A program made the translations under genes and the position numbers. From Megalonaias nervosa (lineage: Eukaryota; Mollusca; Bivalvia; Unionida; Unionidae), in NCBI GenBank assembly GCA_016617855.1, contig JAECUM010000829.1, positions 62,001 through 126,000 of the forward strand: a DNA stretch of 64,000 nt, written 5' to 3'. This document shows positions 12,680 to 24,437 of this stretch, in pieces; within the stretch, counting starts at the first letter, position 1, and every line of letters begins with the position of its first letter. Below the pieces are notes generated by a model. The model saw nothing but the letters and a program-made list of their open reading frames with translations. It did not search any database and was not told the DNA's origin.

Positions 12680-13453
12680 TGTGACTAGGTGTGAGTATTT
12701 ATGTATGGTGTGTGCATGTATGCTGTTTAGAATTATAAAGTGTATTGAATTTAGAATTTAGTAATTTATGAGTTATGTTATTCAATATTCCAAATATAAA
12801 TTGGTTCTTTATTTAATGTGTTGGCAAGCCTCTGTTAAGGTACTCACAGTATGAGAGAGCCTGTTTCTTTAAAGAGAGTATAATTTGAGTTTAGAAGTAC
12901 TTTATCCAGAAGTATGTCAGTTGGTTAGAGTGCGGACATGAATGAAAACTTTATCACGCATTTAATCCATGTTATAAGTTTTATTAGAATACAGTCCTTT
13001 TATATTTTTTAACTTCTATAGAACTCTGAGTTATTACATGTAGTTTGTTTTTCCCTCTCAGTTGTAATATATTGTCTTCCAAGTCATCATAAAACCCCAA
13101 TATATGTTCTACACTATTTCCACTTTTGACAGTCATTGATATTACAGCCTCAGGGTTTGGTTTCTCCCTGATAAATTTAATCCTTTGGATTCCCTCTGAA
13201 TTTTTCGAATGATTTCAGATTGTTTTCTTCTTATCTTTTTTTGCCATATTTTCTTCCTTTTCTCTTCTGATATCTCTTCACGTGTTTTCTTCTTTTCGCT
13301 GACTGGTTTGGTTTTTGTTTTCTTGTTTTGTTTTCTTGAGTTTCGGTGTTTTTGTTTCCTTTGTTTTCTTCTACTTGGACTGAATTTGTATGCTTGAATG
13401 ACTTGTTATTTTCCACCCTACCAGTATGTATTGTGTTGGCCACCTCTAAAGTG
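12680..13453. other. no recognisable feature
   Basis: AT- and pyrimidine-rich sequence. The TTTTC-rich stretch at 13200-13390 gives long open frames on both strands by composition; I see no domain. Confidence 0.45.
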
Positions 13454-13464
13454 CCCCTGTTGGT

Positions 13465-13716
13465 TGTTGTTGTTGTTGTAGGGCTTAACGCCATTTTTCA
13501 GCACATGATAGGCTATATGTGACGGCCAGTATTAGTGGTGGAGGAAGAACCCGGGAAAACCCTGGAAAGAACCACCGACCCATGAGAAGCTACTGGCAAG
13601 CTTTCTCACATATCCACATTGGCTGAATCCGAGACTTGAACCTACGCAGACAGAGGTGAGATGGCAGTGATCTGTAACGGAGAGCGCTTTAGACCACTCG
13701 GCTACTCGGGGCCCCA
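13465..13716 (-). mobile_element. tRNA-headed SINE, family A
   Basis: On the minus strand it starts GGGGCCCCGAGTAGCCGAG, resembling a tRNA-Leu/Ser head, then a TCTCGG B-box region, a GTGGGTTC-type body word and GGGTTCTTCCTCC, and ends AAAATGGCGTTAAGCCC followed by a (CAA)n-type tail. The flanking direct repeat CCCCTGTTGGT is at 13454-13464 and 13717-13727. Short open frames on either strand across it are shadows. Confidence 0.93.
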
Positions 13717-14109
13717 CCCCTGTTGGTGTTTGGATTTGCGTTTACTGATAAACAAATTGTATTTCTTGTGTTCTCTGACTTCTGCCCCTTGAGTAACATT
13801 TGGAGTGCAGATGTTTGAAACTTGTCTTTTGATAAAATAATCAGTGAAAAAGAGAAAGTTAATACAAATTACTGGTATTTATATTGTTCTGGATTTATTC
13901 AGTTTTTAAGATTTTTTTTTTGTTAAGCAATGAGATTCTGGTGAAAATGTGTCATACATGTGTCAAGTGAAGTCCAAGTACAGACTGCACAGACCCAGAG
14001 ATGCCACTATAATGTTTCAGCAGATCTAGGTCTGTGCACTGGGTTAGGAGTTGTCAGTTAAACAAACAACATAGATCTTATTATGCCAGTGGATTGTGCA
14101 ACAGGAGAT

Positions 14110-14319
14110 CAGTGGCGTAGCTTGGGGAGGTCAGGGGGGGACAGTTGTCCCCGGGCGCCATGTGCCAGGGGCGCCAAAATGAGGAAAATACAACTGTTCA
14201 TTATCTCTGATGCACTTGAAGGGGGCGCCAAGTTTATGTTTTGTCCCTGGGTGCTAAGTACCGGGGGCGCCAAGTTTATGTTTTGTCCCCGGGCGCTAAG
14301 TACCCTCGCTACGCCACTG
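14110..14319. mobile_element. hAT-like MITE, 210 bp, exact borders
   Basis: Perfect 12-bp terminal inverted repeats, CAGTGGCGTAGC and GCTACGCCACTG, lie between perfect 8-bp direct repeats CAGGAGAT at 14102-14109 and 14320-14327. The interior is GC-rich and holds tandem copies of a GGGCGCCAAGTTTATGTTTT-type unit with TTTTGTCCC and GCTAAGTACC words. There is no transposase; it would depend on a hAT transposase supplied elsewhere. The open frame at 14083-14346 simply spans it. Confidence 0.95.
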
Positions 14320-14585
14320 CAGGAGATTAGGGTCTGTGTTGTATGAAGTTAGACCCAGACTTAAGAGAATGTTTAAATGGCAGATTAAATGCCTATAAAC
14401 AGAAATATTATTGATATATGTAGTACTGGTTTGGTTTTAGGTTTGGTCCAATATACATGTATATCCCAAGGCAGAACAGATTTGCAGTTTGGTGAAAATA
14501 TATTCCAGTCAAATAACAATAATACTAGAGTGTGATAGCTACCATACATTGCTCTTCGAAACCTTGGGTAACACTGGGCATTGTG

Positions 14586-14587
<2 letters not shown>

Positions 14588-14625
<38 letters not shown>
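14588..14625. repeat. (TA)n microsatellite
   Basis: TA run of about 19 units. Confidence 0.96.
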
Positions 14626-14629
<4 letters not shown>

Positions 14630-15264
14630 CTCTCTGTAGAAATAGCATCAGTGTTGTGTATATAAATGATACATTTTTTTTGCGATTTTGATCATGTAGA
14701 TTTCACTGCTATAGGTAGCAGTTTGTGGTCTCATAGAAAGTAATAAAAAAATGTCGGAAAGAAACTTTGAAATGGAAAATGATTACAAAACATCTGGTGT
14801 ATACTTCTTTTTATCAGTCCACCCCTGATAAGTTTACAGGGAGTTCTTTATATTTATTAGTTGTCTGAATTGGTATGTTTATATATGAATTAGTGTTTAG
14901 AAGCACTACAGCACAATACTAACTATATGGTGTCCATTAAAAGTATATTTTAAAAGCTGTAAATATAAATAATTGCAAAAATTTTTTTTTAGGCAGATAG
15001 ACCCTTCCAAATACATGTTAAACATAAGGTACTATAAGCTGAAATGATAAAAGGTAAAGATGTTACAATTCTGTCAGCGGTATATCAGATGAAAGATAAA
15101 GGTAAAATGATCTTGTAATTACTGGTATTATATGCTTGGTTTACAACTAATGGAGGACATTAAATTGGATGCCATATATGGACATTGGCTTGATGCCTAT
15201 AATATGTACATTGCTATACACTTGCGCCCACAGTATCAAATATGTGTGTACATGATTATCATTA
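14626..15264. other. no recognisable feature
   Basis: AT-rich sequence with homopolymer runs and nothing I can name. Confidence 0.45.
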
Positions 15265-16200
15265 CATCCATCTGTCTGTCTCTCTATCCACAAACATTTT
15301 TGCTTTTGGAACAGAACTCTTACCTGTTAAAGAATGTCCATGAAATTTGGTACACATATTGGGCTAGTGATACAGATGTACCATTTGCTTTTTCACAATT
15401 CATCAGTTTAAATGTTTTTAATGGTTTTATCCATTTCTTTTCTGCCATCAGTCCATATCTAAACTTTTGTTTTCAAGGGAAGACTGCCAAACTGTTAATG
15501 ATATTTCTATGATATTTCAGAATAGTTGTTCAGACATGCCATTTACTACTAATACACATCATTTTTCATTTTCAGTAATTTTAATTTTTTGTCTATTTGT
15601 TCATCCATCAATCCATCACAGTTTTGTTTCTGAAGCTTAACAAAATAAACCCAAACATTCAAGATACACTATCTCAGAAACTTTGTATGCTTAGTAGACT
15701 AGTGGAGCATATGTGCTTTTGCCGTTTTTGTAATTCATTAATTTTCAGTATTTTCAATCTGTTTGTCTCTTTGCCATTTGGACTATCCATTATCTATAGT
15801 TTTCCTTTCTGGGGCCTAATTCTATAACAATTTCAGATATATTCCTTAGAAATCAGGTACATAAAATATATATTAGACGAATTATATAGACATGTCTTTT
15901 ATTGTATACAGTTTTTTAGGTTTGGTATTGTTAATGTTTTCTTCCATGTGTTCATTCATACAATACATTCATCAATAACACTTTAATTTCCAGAGCAGTG
16001 CACCAAAAATGTTGAAGCTATCACTGTTAAAACTTTATTCGCATGTTAGCGGTCTGTATGTGTTCTTTTGCTGTTCATAGTTCTTCATTTTCTAATACTG
16101 TTCTTCTCCATTTCTTTGTTCATCCATCTGTTATCTACACTTTTGCTTCCAGAGTAAATTTTCAAAACTGTTAAAGATATCAGAAGGAAATAAGGTACAT
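15265..16200. repeat. degenerate ~170-bp tandem array
   Basis: Six diverged copies of a unit are recognised by a phrase of the type CCATCC-ATCT-CACTTTTGTTTCC-GAGC followed by an AACTGTTAAAGATAT-like word. Phrases start near 15285, 15452, 15612, 15788, 15966 and 16126, spacing about 160-178 bp. The 126-codon and 76-codon open frames at 15132-15512 and 15597-15827 are translations of this repeat, not genes. Confidence 0.6.
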
Positions 16201-17149
16201 ATTATCATCTGTGTCCTGGGGGTGGGGGGAGTTACCTCACACTGGATTTTTTAAAATAATCTGTTGTGCAGGAAATATATAACACCTTTGATTTTGGCTT
16301 TGCTCTTACCCCCATCCCCCGGAAACATTCTTGTGGATGTCCATGCATATTATTATACTTGCATAGCATACATGTGTAGCCATATTTCAAAGTCATACAT
16401 GAACACAGTGAATAGATTTGAACACTTTAATTGCACAAGTACAGAGATTACATGTGTAAATAATTAAGGGACAGGCCATTTAATTTTCAGTTGGTGTGCT
16501 GGTGCTGGAAGTATTCTTTTGAAACAAACAATTTTTTTATTTTTTTCCTAAAGATAATTAATTTTTCAATTAATATAATGTATATTATTGGTTCTTTTCA
16601 TACCGTAAATTAGAGGAAGAATAATTGCTCTTGCTCTTTGTGTCAGACATTTTTGGGGCAAAAAAAAATCTCAGGTCATATCCCCCTTTCCAAAAATTAA
16701 AAGGTCAGTTCAGACTTGGTATTCCAAGTTTGTGAAAAAATACACAATCAACTAACTTCCACCTGGTGCTACTGTAGATGATCTTTAAAACAGAGAAGTC
16801 TGTTTAGTGGTATTAGGTGGTATTTGGGTAGTCAATAACCAGCTGTTATGGTAGATAATCAACTTATCTACCCATATGCTAGTGGACCTTCTAAAACCAT
16901 GACACAAGTACATTTACGCTCAGCATTTTTATGTTCCTGTTAGGCACTAAAATTAGCCATTGAAAAGATCAAAATTACTTGAAATATTTGGTTTTTAAAA
17001 CAAATTATATTAAAATGCATACCATGGGAATATAAATTTTTTATTTAAAATTATATTTTGATTATGAATATAATTTTTTTGCAAACATTATTATTTATGT
17101 GGTGATTAATAGTATTTAACTGTCTGCATAATATTTTGTATGTGAAATG
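16201..17149. other. no recognisable feature
   Basis: AT-rich sequence with a GGGGGTGGGGGG-type run near 16218 and no supported exon or element. Confidence 0.45.
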
Positions 17150-17575
17150 GCAAATCATGAAACTTTCTTCTGAGACGTATCCTTTTAAAAGGAAATTTGT
17201 CCACATGACCTGTGACATTCTTTTTAAAGGAAATTTGTCCCTCATAGATCTGTGACATACTTTTGAAAAGGAAATTTGTCCCCCATGGCCTGTGATATCA
17301 TTTGTAAAAGGAAATTTGTCCCCCACGACCTGTGGCATACATTTTAAAAGGAAATTTGTCCCCCATGATCTGTGACATACCTCTTAAAAGGAAATTTGTT
17401 CTCCATGACCTGTGACATACTTTTTAAAAGGAAATTTGTCCCCTATGACTTGTGACATACTTTATAAAAGGAAATTTGTCTCTCTTGATCTGTGACATAC
17501 GTTTTAAAAGGAAATTTGTCCTCCATGACCTGTGACATCTTTTTTAAAAGGAAATTTGTCCTCCATGCATGTAAT
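17150..17575. repeat. 40-bp minisatellite
   Basis: Ten copies of a 40-bp unit with the core AAAAGGAAATTTGTCC followed by a CCATGACCTGTGACATAC word. Copies start near 17186, 17226, 17267, 17307, 17347, 17387, 17427, 17467, 17507 and 17547, so the spacing is almost exactly constant. Divergence is mostly single substitutions. Confidence 0.93.
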
Positions 17576-19066
17576 ATGGGAGGTAAAGCCGTCACTGTGT
17601 ATATATCTCTGTCCATAAACATTAAAGAACATAAGTCTCAAACTGTTCAAGATGATGTCAAACAAATTAGGTAGAGGTGCAACCTGATATTAGAATTTTT
17701 TCAAATTTGTATGTTACCAAGGAAACAGAGTATAGTGTAAGTTGTATAAAAATTGAGATATGGACTATCAGGTACTTAAATTGGAATCTTTATATAAGCA
17801 GGAGTCCAGGGAGATGCAGTATCTCTGGAGGATACTGATATCAAGAAAAAAAACTTGTAAAGTTGAAATGTTTTAATGTTTAACTTATGTCCATCGCACC
17901 TAAATCTTTGTTTTTTTTTAAATAACTTTTATGGAATTGTCACAGATGTACTGTTGACTGATACTTTGCAAATACAGCAAAAATTAATACCTATGAAAAT
18001 AGCACACTATAGCATTTTTTTTATATTGCTTTGTCATATGTGAGAATGAGAATCTTATGAAAGTTATGAAAGTGTTAGGCCTTTTATATAATAGAGAATT
18101 TAAGAAAAGGTGAGAATGAAAAAAATACCATAAATTTAAAATGCCTTGTTATTATAATTTTGCCATCATTATGGATGAGATATTATCTGTGTACTTGGTG
18201 TAGTACAGTTTTGAAAATATATTGCATGAGCTGTTTCACTGCTTTATTATTTTAAGTACCATTTTATTAAAATTTTATGTTTGTGAAATAGGGCATACCC
18301 ATAACTGCACGTGTAATAAAGTGCTAAGTCCGTTCGCAAAGTTCAGTCATTGCATATTAATGGTTTCATATAAAAAAAAAAACCATTGTACAAAATCCCT
18401 CTTGCCTTTACTTGGGAAGCGTTCAGGTAAAATCCTTAGAATGACACAGGTGCGATCTTAGTACTAGTGGTGTGTATTGGCAAAGATTTGTTTTCCCAAG
18501 TCAAGGAGACAACTGAGAGCAATATGAGTGGGGCATTGTAGATCGGCTATAGATATAATAATTTTCAAGAGGAGGTTTGCCATCAGCATGACAGTGTAAT
18601 AGATGTTTTGAACTGACAATCAGGTGTGTTAGATGATAGCATAGTGATAGGGAATTATAGTGCTGTCCTATTCTTAAGATTATTTATGGTTACTGTGTAG
18701 GATATATCAGTAATGTACCAACCCTGCTCAGCCAACTTTTTTGAAAGTTAACTTTAAAATGAGTAATTTTGTTGTGGTATTTTGCATGCATACTTTTAAA
18801 GCACTGCCAAGTGACTGTTGAAAATTTCATCAAAATAAAGGCAGAATTTTTCCATATTGTACAGGAAAAATGTCTAAGTGTCAGAGCTAGTCAGTATGGA
18901 CTTCTGAACAAAAAACAGGTAATTGTGTAGCAATTTTCTGTTGGTTAGAAGTCTTATTGTTCATTGGCCCACTGGAATCACCAATAAAAATTAGTGACTG
19001 ACAATTGTGATTTAATAATAATACTAATTTGCATATCTGTCTTTGAAATCATTTTGATCCATCCCA
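17576..19066. other. no recognisable feature
   Basis: AT-rich sequence with no supported exon, RNA gene or element. Confidence 0.45.
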
Positions 19067-21752
19067 AGTAGTGAACCTGCTGTATAAGGCATTACATAAT
19101 GAGTGCATTTATCATTCATATAAGGAATTTACAGAGAACCTGTATAAGGCATTTCAAATGAATGAATATAACATTCATATAAAGAATAGTAGTGAACTTG
19201 CTGTATAAGGCATTGCAGATGAGTGCATACAGCATTCATATAAAGAATAGTAGTGAACTTGCTGTATAAGGCATTGCAGATGAGTGCATACAGCATTCAT
19301 ATAAAGAATAGTAGTGAACTTGCTGTATAAGGCATTGCAGATGAGTGCATACAGCATTCATATAAAGAATAGTAGTGAACTTGCTGTATAAGGCATTGCA
19401 GATGAGTGCATACAGCATTCATATAAAGAATAGTAGTGAACTTGCTGTATAAGGCATTGCAGATGAGTGCATACAGCATTCATATAAAGAATAGTAGTGA
19501 ACTTGCTGTATAAGGCATTGCAGATGAGTGCATACAGCATTCATATAAAGAATAGTAGTGAACTTGCTGTATAAGGCATTGCAGATGAGTGCATACAGCA
19601 TTCATATAAAGAATAGTAGTGAACCTGTATAAGGCATTGCAGATGAGTGCATACAGCATTCATATAAAGAACAGCAGTGAACTTATATAAGGCATTGCAG
19701 ATGAGTGCATATAGCATTCATATAAAGAATAGTAGTGAACCTGTATAAGGGATTGCAGATGAGTGCATACAGCATTCATATAAAGAATAGTAGTGAACCT
19801 GTATAAGGCATTGCAGATGAGTGCATATAGCATTCATATAAAGAATAGTAGTGAACTTGTATAAGGCATTGCAGATGAGTGTATATAGCATTCATATAAA
19901 GAACAGTAGTGAACTTGTATAAGGCATTGCAGATGAGTGCATATAGCATTCATATAAAGAATAGTAGTGAACCTGTATAAGGGATTGCAGATGAGTGCAT
20001 ACAGCATTCATATAAAGAATAGTAGTGAACCTGTATAAGGCATTGCAGATGAGTGCATATAGCATTCATATAAAGAATAGTAGTGAACTTGTATAAGGCA
20101 TTGCAGATGAGTGTATATAGCATTCATATAAAGAACAGTAGTGAACTTGTATAAGGCATTGCAGATGAGTGCATATAGCATTCATATAAAGAATAGTAGT
20201 GAACTTGTATATGGCATTGCAGATGCGTGCATATAGCAGTCATATAAAGAACGGTAGTGAACCTGTATAAGGCATTGCAGATGAGTGCATATAGCATTCA
20301 TATAAAGAATAGTAGTGAACCTGTATAAGGGATTGCAGATGAGTGCATACAGCATTCATATAAAGAATAGTAGTGAACCTGTATAAGGCATTGCAGATGA
20401 GTGCATATAGCATTCATATAAAGAATAGTAGTGAACTTGTATAAGGCATTGCAGATGAGTGTATATAGCATTCATATAAAGAACAGTAGTGAACTTGTAT
20501 AAGGCATTGCAGATGAGTGCATATAGCATTCATATAAAGAATAGTAGTGAACTTGTATATGGCATTGCAGATGCGTGCATATAGCAGTCATATAAAGAAC
20601 GGTAGTGAACCTGTATAAGGCATTGCAGATGAGTGCACACAGCATGCATATAAAGCACAGCAGTGAACTTGTATAAGGCATTGCAGATGAGTGCACACAG
20701 CATCCATATAAAGCACAGCAGTGAACTTGTATAAGGCATTGCAGATGAGTGCATATAGCATCCATATAAAGAACAGCAGTGAACTTGTATAAGGCATTGC
20801 AGATGAGTGCACACAGCATCCATATAAAGCACAGCAGTGAACTTGTATAAGGCATTGCAGATGAGTGCATATAGCATCCATATAAAGAACAGCAGTGAAC
20901 TTGTATAAGGCATTGCAGATGAGTGCATATAGCATCCATGTAAAGAACAGCAGTGAACTTGTATAAGGCATTGCAGATGAGTGTATATAGCATTCATATA
21001 AAGAACAGTAGTGAACTTGTATAAGGCATTGCAGATGAGTGCATATAGCATTCATATAAAGAATAGTAGTGAACTTGTATATGGCATTGCAGATGCGTGC
21101 ATATAGCAGTCATATAAAGAACGGTAGTGAACCTGTATAAGGCATTGCAGATGAGTGCACACAGCAGTCATATAAAGAACAGCAGTGAACTTGTATAAGG
21201 CATTGCAGATGAGTGCATATAGCATCCATATAAAGAACAGCAGTGAGCTTGTATAAGGCATTGCAGATGAGTGCATATAGCATCCATATAAAGAACAGCA
21301 GTGAACTTGTATAAGGCATTGCAGATGAGTGCATATAGCATCCATATAAAGCACAGCAGTGAACTTGTATAAGGCATTGCAGATGAGTGCACACAGCATC
21401 CATATAAAGCACAGCAGTGAACTTGTATAAGGCATTGCAGATGAGTGCATATAGCATCCATATAAAGAACAGCAGTGAACTTGTATAAGGCATTGCAGAT
21501 GAGTGCATATAGCATTCATATAAAGAACAGCAGTGAACCTGTATAAGGCATTGCAGATGAGTGCACACAGCATCCATATAAAGCACAGCAGTGAACTTGT
21601 ATAAGGCATTGCAGATGAGTGCATATAGCATCCATTTAAAGCACAGCAGTGAACTTGTATAAGGCATTGCAGATGAGTGCATATAGCATTCATATAAAGA
21701 ATAGTAGTGAACCTGTATAAGGCATTGCGGATGAGTGGATATAGCAATCATA
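19067..21752. repeat. 2.7-kb satellite, 61-bp then 58-bp unit
   Basis: About 46 tandem units carry the core TATAAGGCATTGCAGATGAG, then GTGCATA-AGCATTCATATAAAG and AGTAGTGAAC. The first nine or so units (to about 19620) are 61 bp, contain TTGCTGTATAAGG, and seven of them are essentially identical. The rest are 58 bp and lack the CTG-type three bases (TTGTATAAGG). Subtypes recur at 232, 348 and 522 bp, which are multiples of 58, indicating higher-order structure. Long minus-strand open frames across the 58-bp block in all three frames reflect the repeat; I do not call a protein. Confidence 0.96.
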
Positions 21753-21764
21753 TATGAACCTGTA

Positions 21765-21982
21765 CAACAGACACCATGTCGCAGACATGTAGCATCATGT
21801 CCCAGTCATATTATCCTGACACTGGGCCTAACAGTCCTTACACTAACCTCTTAATGCTGAGCTCCAAATGAGGCAGCTGCTAGTACCATTTTTAAAGTCT
21901 TTGGTATGACTCTGCTGGGGTTTGAACCCGCAACCTCCTGCATCCAAGGCAGATGCTCTAACTACTAGGCCACTGGAGCAGT
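21765..21982 (-). mobile_element. tRNA-headed SINE, family B, 3'-shortened
   Basis: The minus-strand head GCTCCAGTGGCCTAGTAG is followed by the B-box word GGGTTCAAACC, then the family body (AGGCAGCTGC, TAATGCTGAG and ATGTCCCAGTC words on the plus strand). The copy stops soon after the GACATGTAGCATCATG word, so the last ~80 bp of the family are missing. It abuts the satellite array. Confidence 0.85.
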
Positions 21983-23557
21983 CACTGAACAGATTAACAA
22001 AGTACATACTTGTAAGAATGCTTTTAAATTTTGCATAAATGAGAAGGACAGCTGTTATTAAAAAAAAATATGAAACATTTTCTCAAAAATGGGTAACAGA
22101 AAGCATACTGACATAAGGACTTTAAAGTTTGCACAAGTGATGATGAACTTTCATTGAATATGGCTGCCATTACCGAACAATTAAAAACTTTTAACTGTTA
22201 GAATTTATCATACTAACCCAGATTTCTTGACCAATTGCTCCTGCATTTAATTTGGTTTCAGCAAGATGAGTGATCTCAGGCCCACTTTGGCCTCTGTTTA
22301 AAGAAAGTTCAGTTTGCGCTATTACCAGTTGAAAGAATGATCATCATTCATACACTGTATCAATGTTTCATGGGAATGAGTAGACAATAGCCAAGGTTTC
22401 GGATCCTTGATACAACCTCAGAGGTAGGACGTAGAGGTTGGCGGTAAGTGAATCAGAATTAATATTAATTTTGTATTAACCTCATTTAGGGATGTTGATC
22501 ACGTTTGGTTTGATGTTTGTGGATAATTAGTAATTGAAACAAAATTTCACATCCTCTATGCTGCCTGTTAAGCCCCGGGGCGGTGGTGGTGGGATCAAGC
22601 AACAAAAGATTTTGTTGGCAAAAATGCAGATATCATGACTGGCTTACATCCATTGAACAGTACTGGACTTTGTGCTGTGGAGGAATGTCCTTTACATCTT
22701 CAGTTTTTATCATGCAAGGAAGATAACATATGTTGTATAGTTCAGTTCAGTATAATTCAGTTGTAGATAATAATTTATCATTGGATGGAGACACACTTGG
22801 ATGTAGGTCACTTAAGAATTGTTTACTTGCTGTGTTGTTGATTTTTGATTCAAGGGTAAGTACTTTTCGGTTTATAATGAGAGGTCATCTAACCACAAAA
22901 TTGTTTGCTTAAGGTATGTTGTGTTATTGACAGTTAAAGGTGTTGGATGATGTCGATTGGGCAATTACAGTCCTGTTGTGAGTACTAGAGATAATTTGCT
23001 GCTACTTAGTGCTGTGGTTCCTCACTATAAAGCTGCTGCTTTTCCTCTTATAATATGAGCATGGTCATGGATCCAGTCACTGAATGCTACATAATTTATT
23101 GTACTTTATTTTATTACATGGTTCTTGAGTACCATCAGTAATGTAGATTCATATACAGTCAAACCTGTCAGTAGTGCACTGATTATCATTGTTACTAATT
23201 TATTATCAATAGATTTTTTTTTACATGAACTATTGAAGAAATTTGTAAAATGTGTATGTATTCTCTCCCAAATTTATGTTCCACATGAGATTATTGTATC
23301 TTGTTCACTTTAGTCCATCCTATAAAAATCATTACCGATTCATAAAATAATCACTGGTCATAGTTTGTTTTGTGCACTTCGATAAAATGCTAATTTCACT
23401 ACTAATTGGCAGTTTACATATGGCTGTACAATAGAGGACTGACTCTTTCTTCAGCCAGCTTGTATAAATTAATAGTTTGGATTAACCATTTGCTCAGTTT
23501 GCAGAATCAAAAGACAGCTTATGCATGAGCCTGTGTTGAATAGGGAATCAAATGAAG

Positions 23558-23562
<5 letters not shown>
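21983..23562. other. no recognisable feature
   Basis: AT-rich sequence. A consensus-like splice donor (GGCG|GTAAGTG) at 22440-22450 follows a short non-repetitive stretch, but no reading frame or conserved protein supports an exon. Confidence 0.4.

Positions 23563-23630
<68 letters not shown>
23563..23630. repeat. (TA)n microsatellite
   Basis: TA run of about 34 units, directly abutting the inverted repeat at 23632-23781. Confidence 0.97.
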
Positions 23631-23631
<1 letters not shown>

Positions 23632-23634
<3 letters not shown>

Positions 23635-23781
23635 CTATGTTGGGGTTTGGACTGAGACAAGGAAATCCCAGTCAAAGGGTTACATTATTTGTCTCCTCAC
23701 GAGGCTTGCCGAGTGGGGTGACATATAATGTAACCCCGTGACTGGGATTTCCTTGTCTTGGTCCAAACCCCAATGTAGATT
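23632..23781. mobile_element. 150-bp foldback (inverted-repeat) element
   Basis: Two 57-bp arms, 23632-23688 and 23725-23781, are inverted copies matching at about 51 of 57 positions without gaps. Both carry GGGGTTTGGAC, AGACAAGGAAATCCCAGTCA and GGGTTACATTAT. A short loop contains CGAGGCTTGCCGAG. It looks like a MITE, probably TA-targeted since TA repeats abut the left end, but the exact target duplication cannot be read. If transcribed it would form a long hairpin. Confidence 0.8.
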
Positions 23782-23952
23782 ATTTTTCTCACCCAATATT
23801 ATCCTTTAAAGTAAGAAAGAACTCCTCCCTTGTGCAATATAGTTCACACACCAATGTATATTGTACATGATGAAACTGTACTCAGCCCACAGCTCTGTTG
23901 TAGTGTAAATACATGTAGCATGAGTGTCCGTGCTTGGGTTATTCACGGGTAA

Positions 23953-24168
23953 TTAGAGATCCATGTCACTATCATATATAACTCTCCTTTTCTTTAGAGG
24001 AGGTGAAACTGTTTGTGACATACTTGTGTTGTAATTAATATTGCTTGTAAAAGTACCTCCGTGTATAAAAGACCCTCCAAATACGGACCCCAGCAGATAA
24101 CCATGTGCTAAACTTTCAAGTTCACTGATTCTTTGAAAATTTATTTTTCTGTCTTGGAAATATGGCAA
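23953..24168 (-). CDS. unexplained short ORF, possible terminal exon
   Basis: I do not recognise this protein. The frame is open for about 71 codons to a TGA stop; there is no ATG at its beginning (the first codon available is TTG, soon after an in-frame TAA), so it would have to be a terminal exon or a fragment. It contains a Gly/Asn-rich stretch, GGSFIHGGTFTSNINYN, and ends in PPLKKRRVIYDSDMDL, which looks like a basic nuclear-localisation signal followed by an acidic tail. Composition is more protein-like than neighbouring frames, which are repeat or chance. It may equally be a fragment of a mobile-element protein. No upstream exon could be identified. Confidence 0.3.
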   Translation of the reverse strand: MPYFQDRKINFQRISELESLAHGYLLGSVFGGSFIHGGTFTSNINYNTSMSQTVSPPLKKRRVIYDSDMDL

Positions 24169-24437
24169 GTGTTACAGTGAAAATTGCTTATGGATTAATG
24201 TATTGACGGATAAATGATTCCTTCTGGCTGGTAAGTGCATTATTTGTCATTAAATATTGTAGGTATATTTTTGATTCAACTGGGATGCAGTGGAGATGGT
24301 TAACAAAAATAGAATAAAGCATGTTTGACATAACACATTTCTGGCTGTTACTAAGTTTTCTGTAGTTGTTAAGAGCGTTGGAAGACTATGAAGTGTATAG
24401 GTCTATAGGCTATGCACATAGATCAGTGTTTTCTGTC

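Noticed and set aside
13231..13494. Lys-rich minus-strand ORF opposite a Phe/Leu-rich plus-strand ORF
   Set aside because: Both come from a TTTTC-rich composition; no domain, and one end runs into a SINE tail.
15132..15512. 126-codon plus-strand ORF
   Set aside because: It covers part of the degenerate ~170-bp array and shows no domain; hydrophobicity follows from T-rich codons.
19175..21751. Long minus-strand open frames (up to 231 codons) across the satellite
   Set aside because: They occur in all three phases, repeat with the unit and have no domain; they are a property of the repeat and not evidence of a protein.
22440..22452. Splice-donor-like GGCG|GTAAGTG
   Set aside because: A single consensus donor with no coding frame or acceptor partner is expected by chance.
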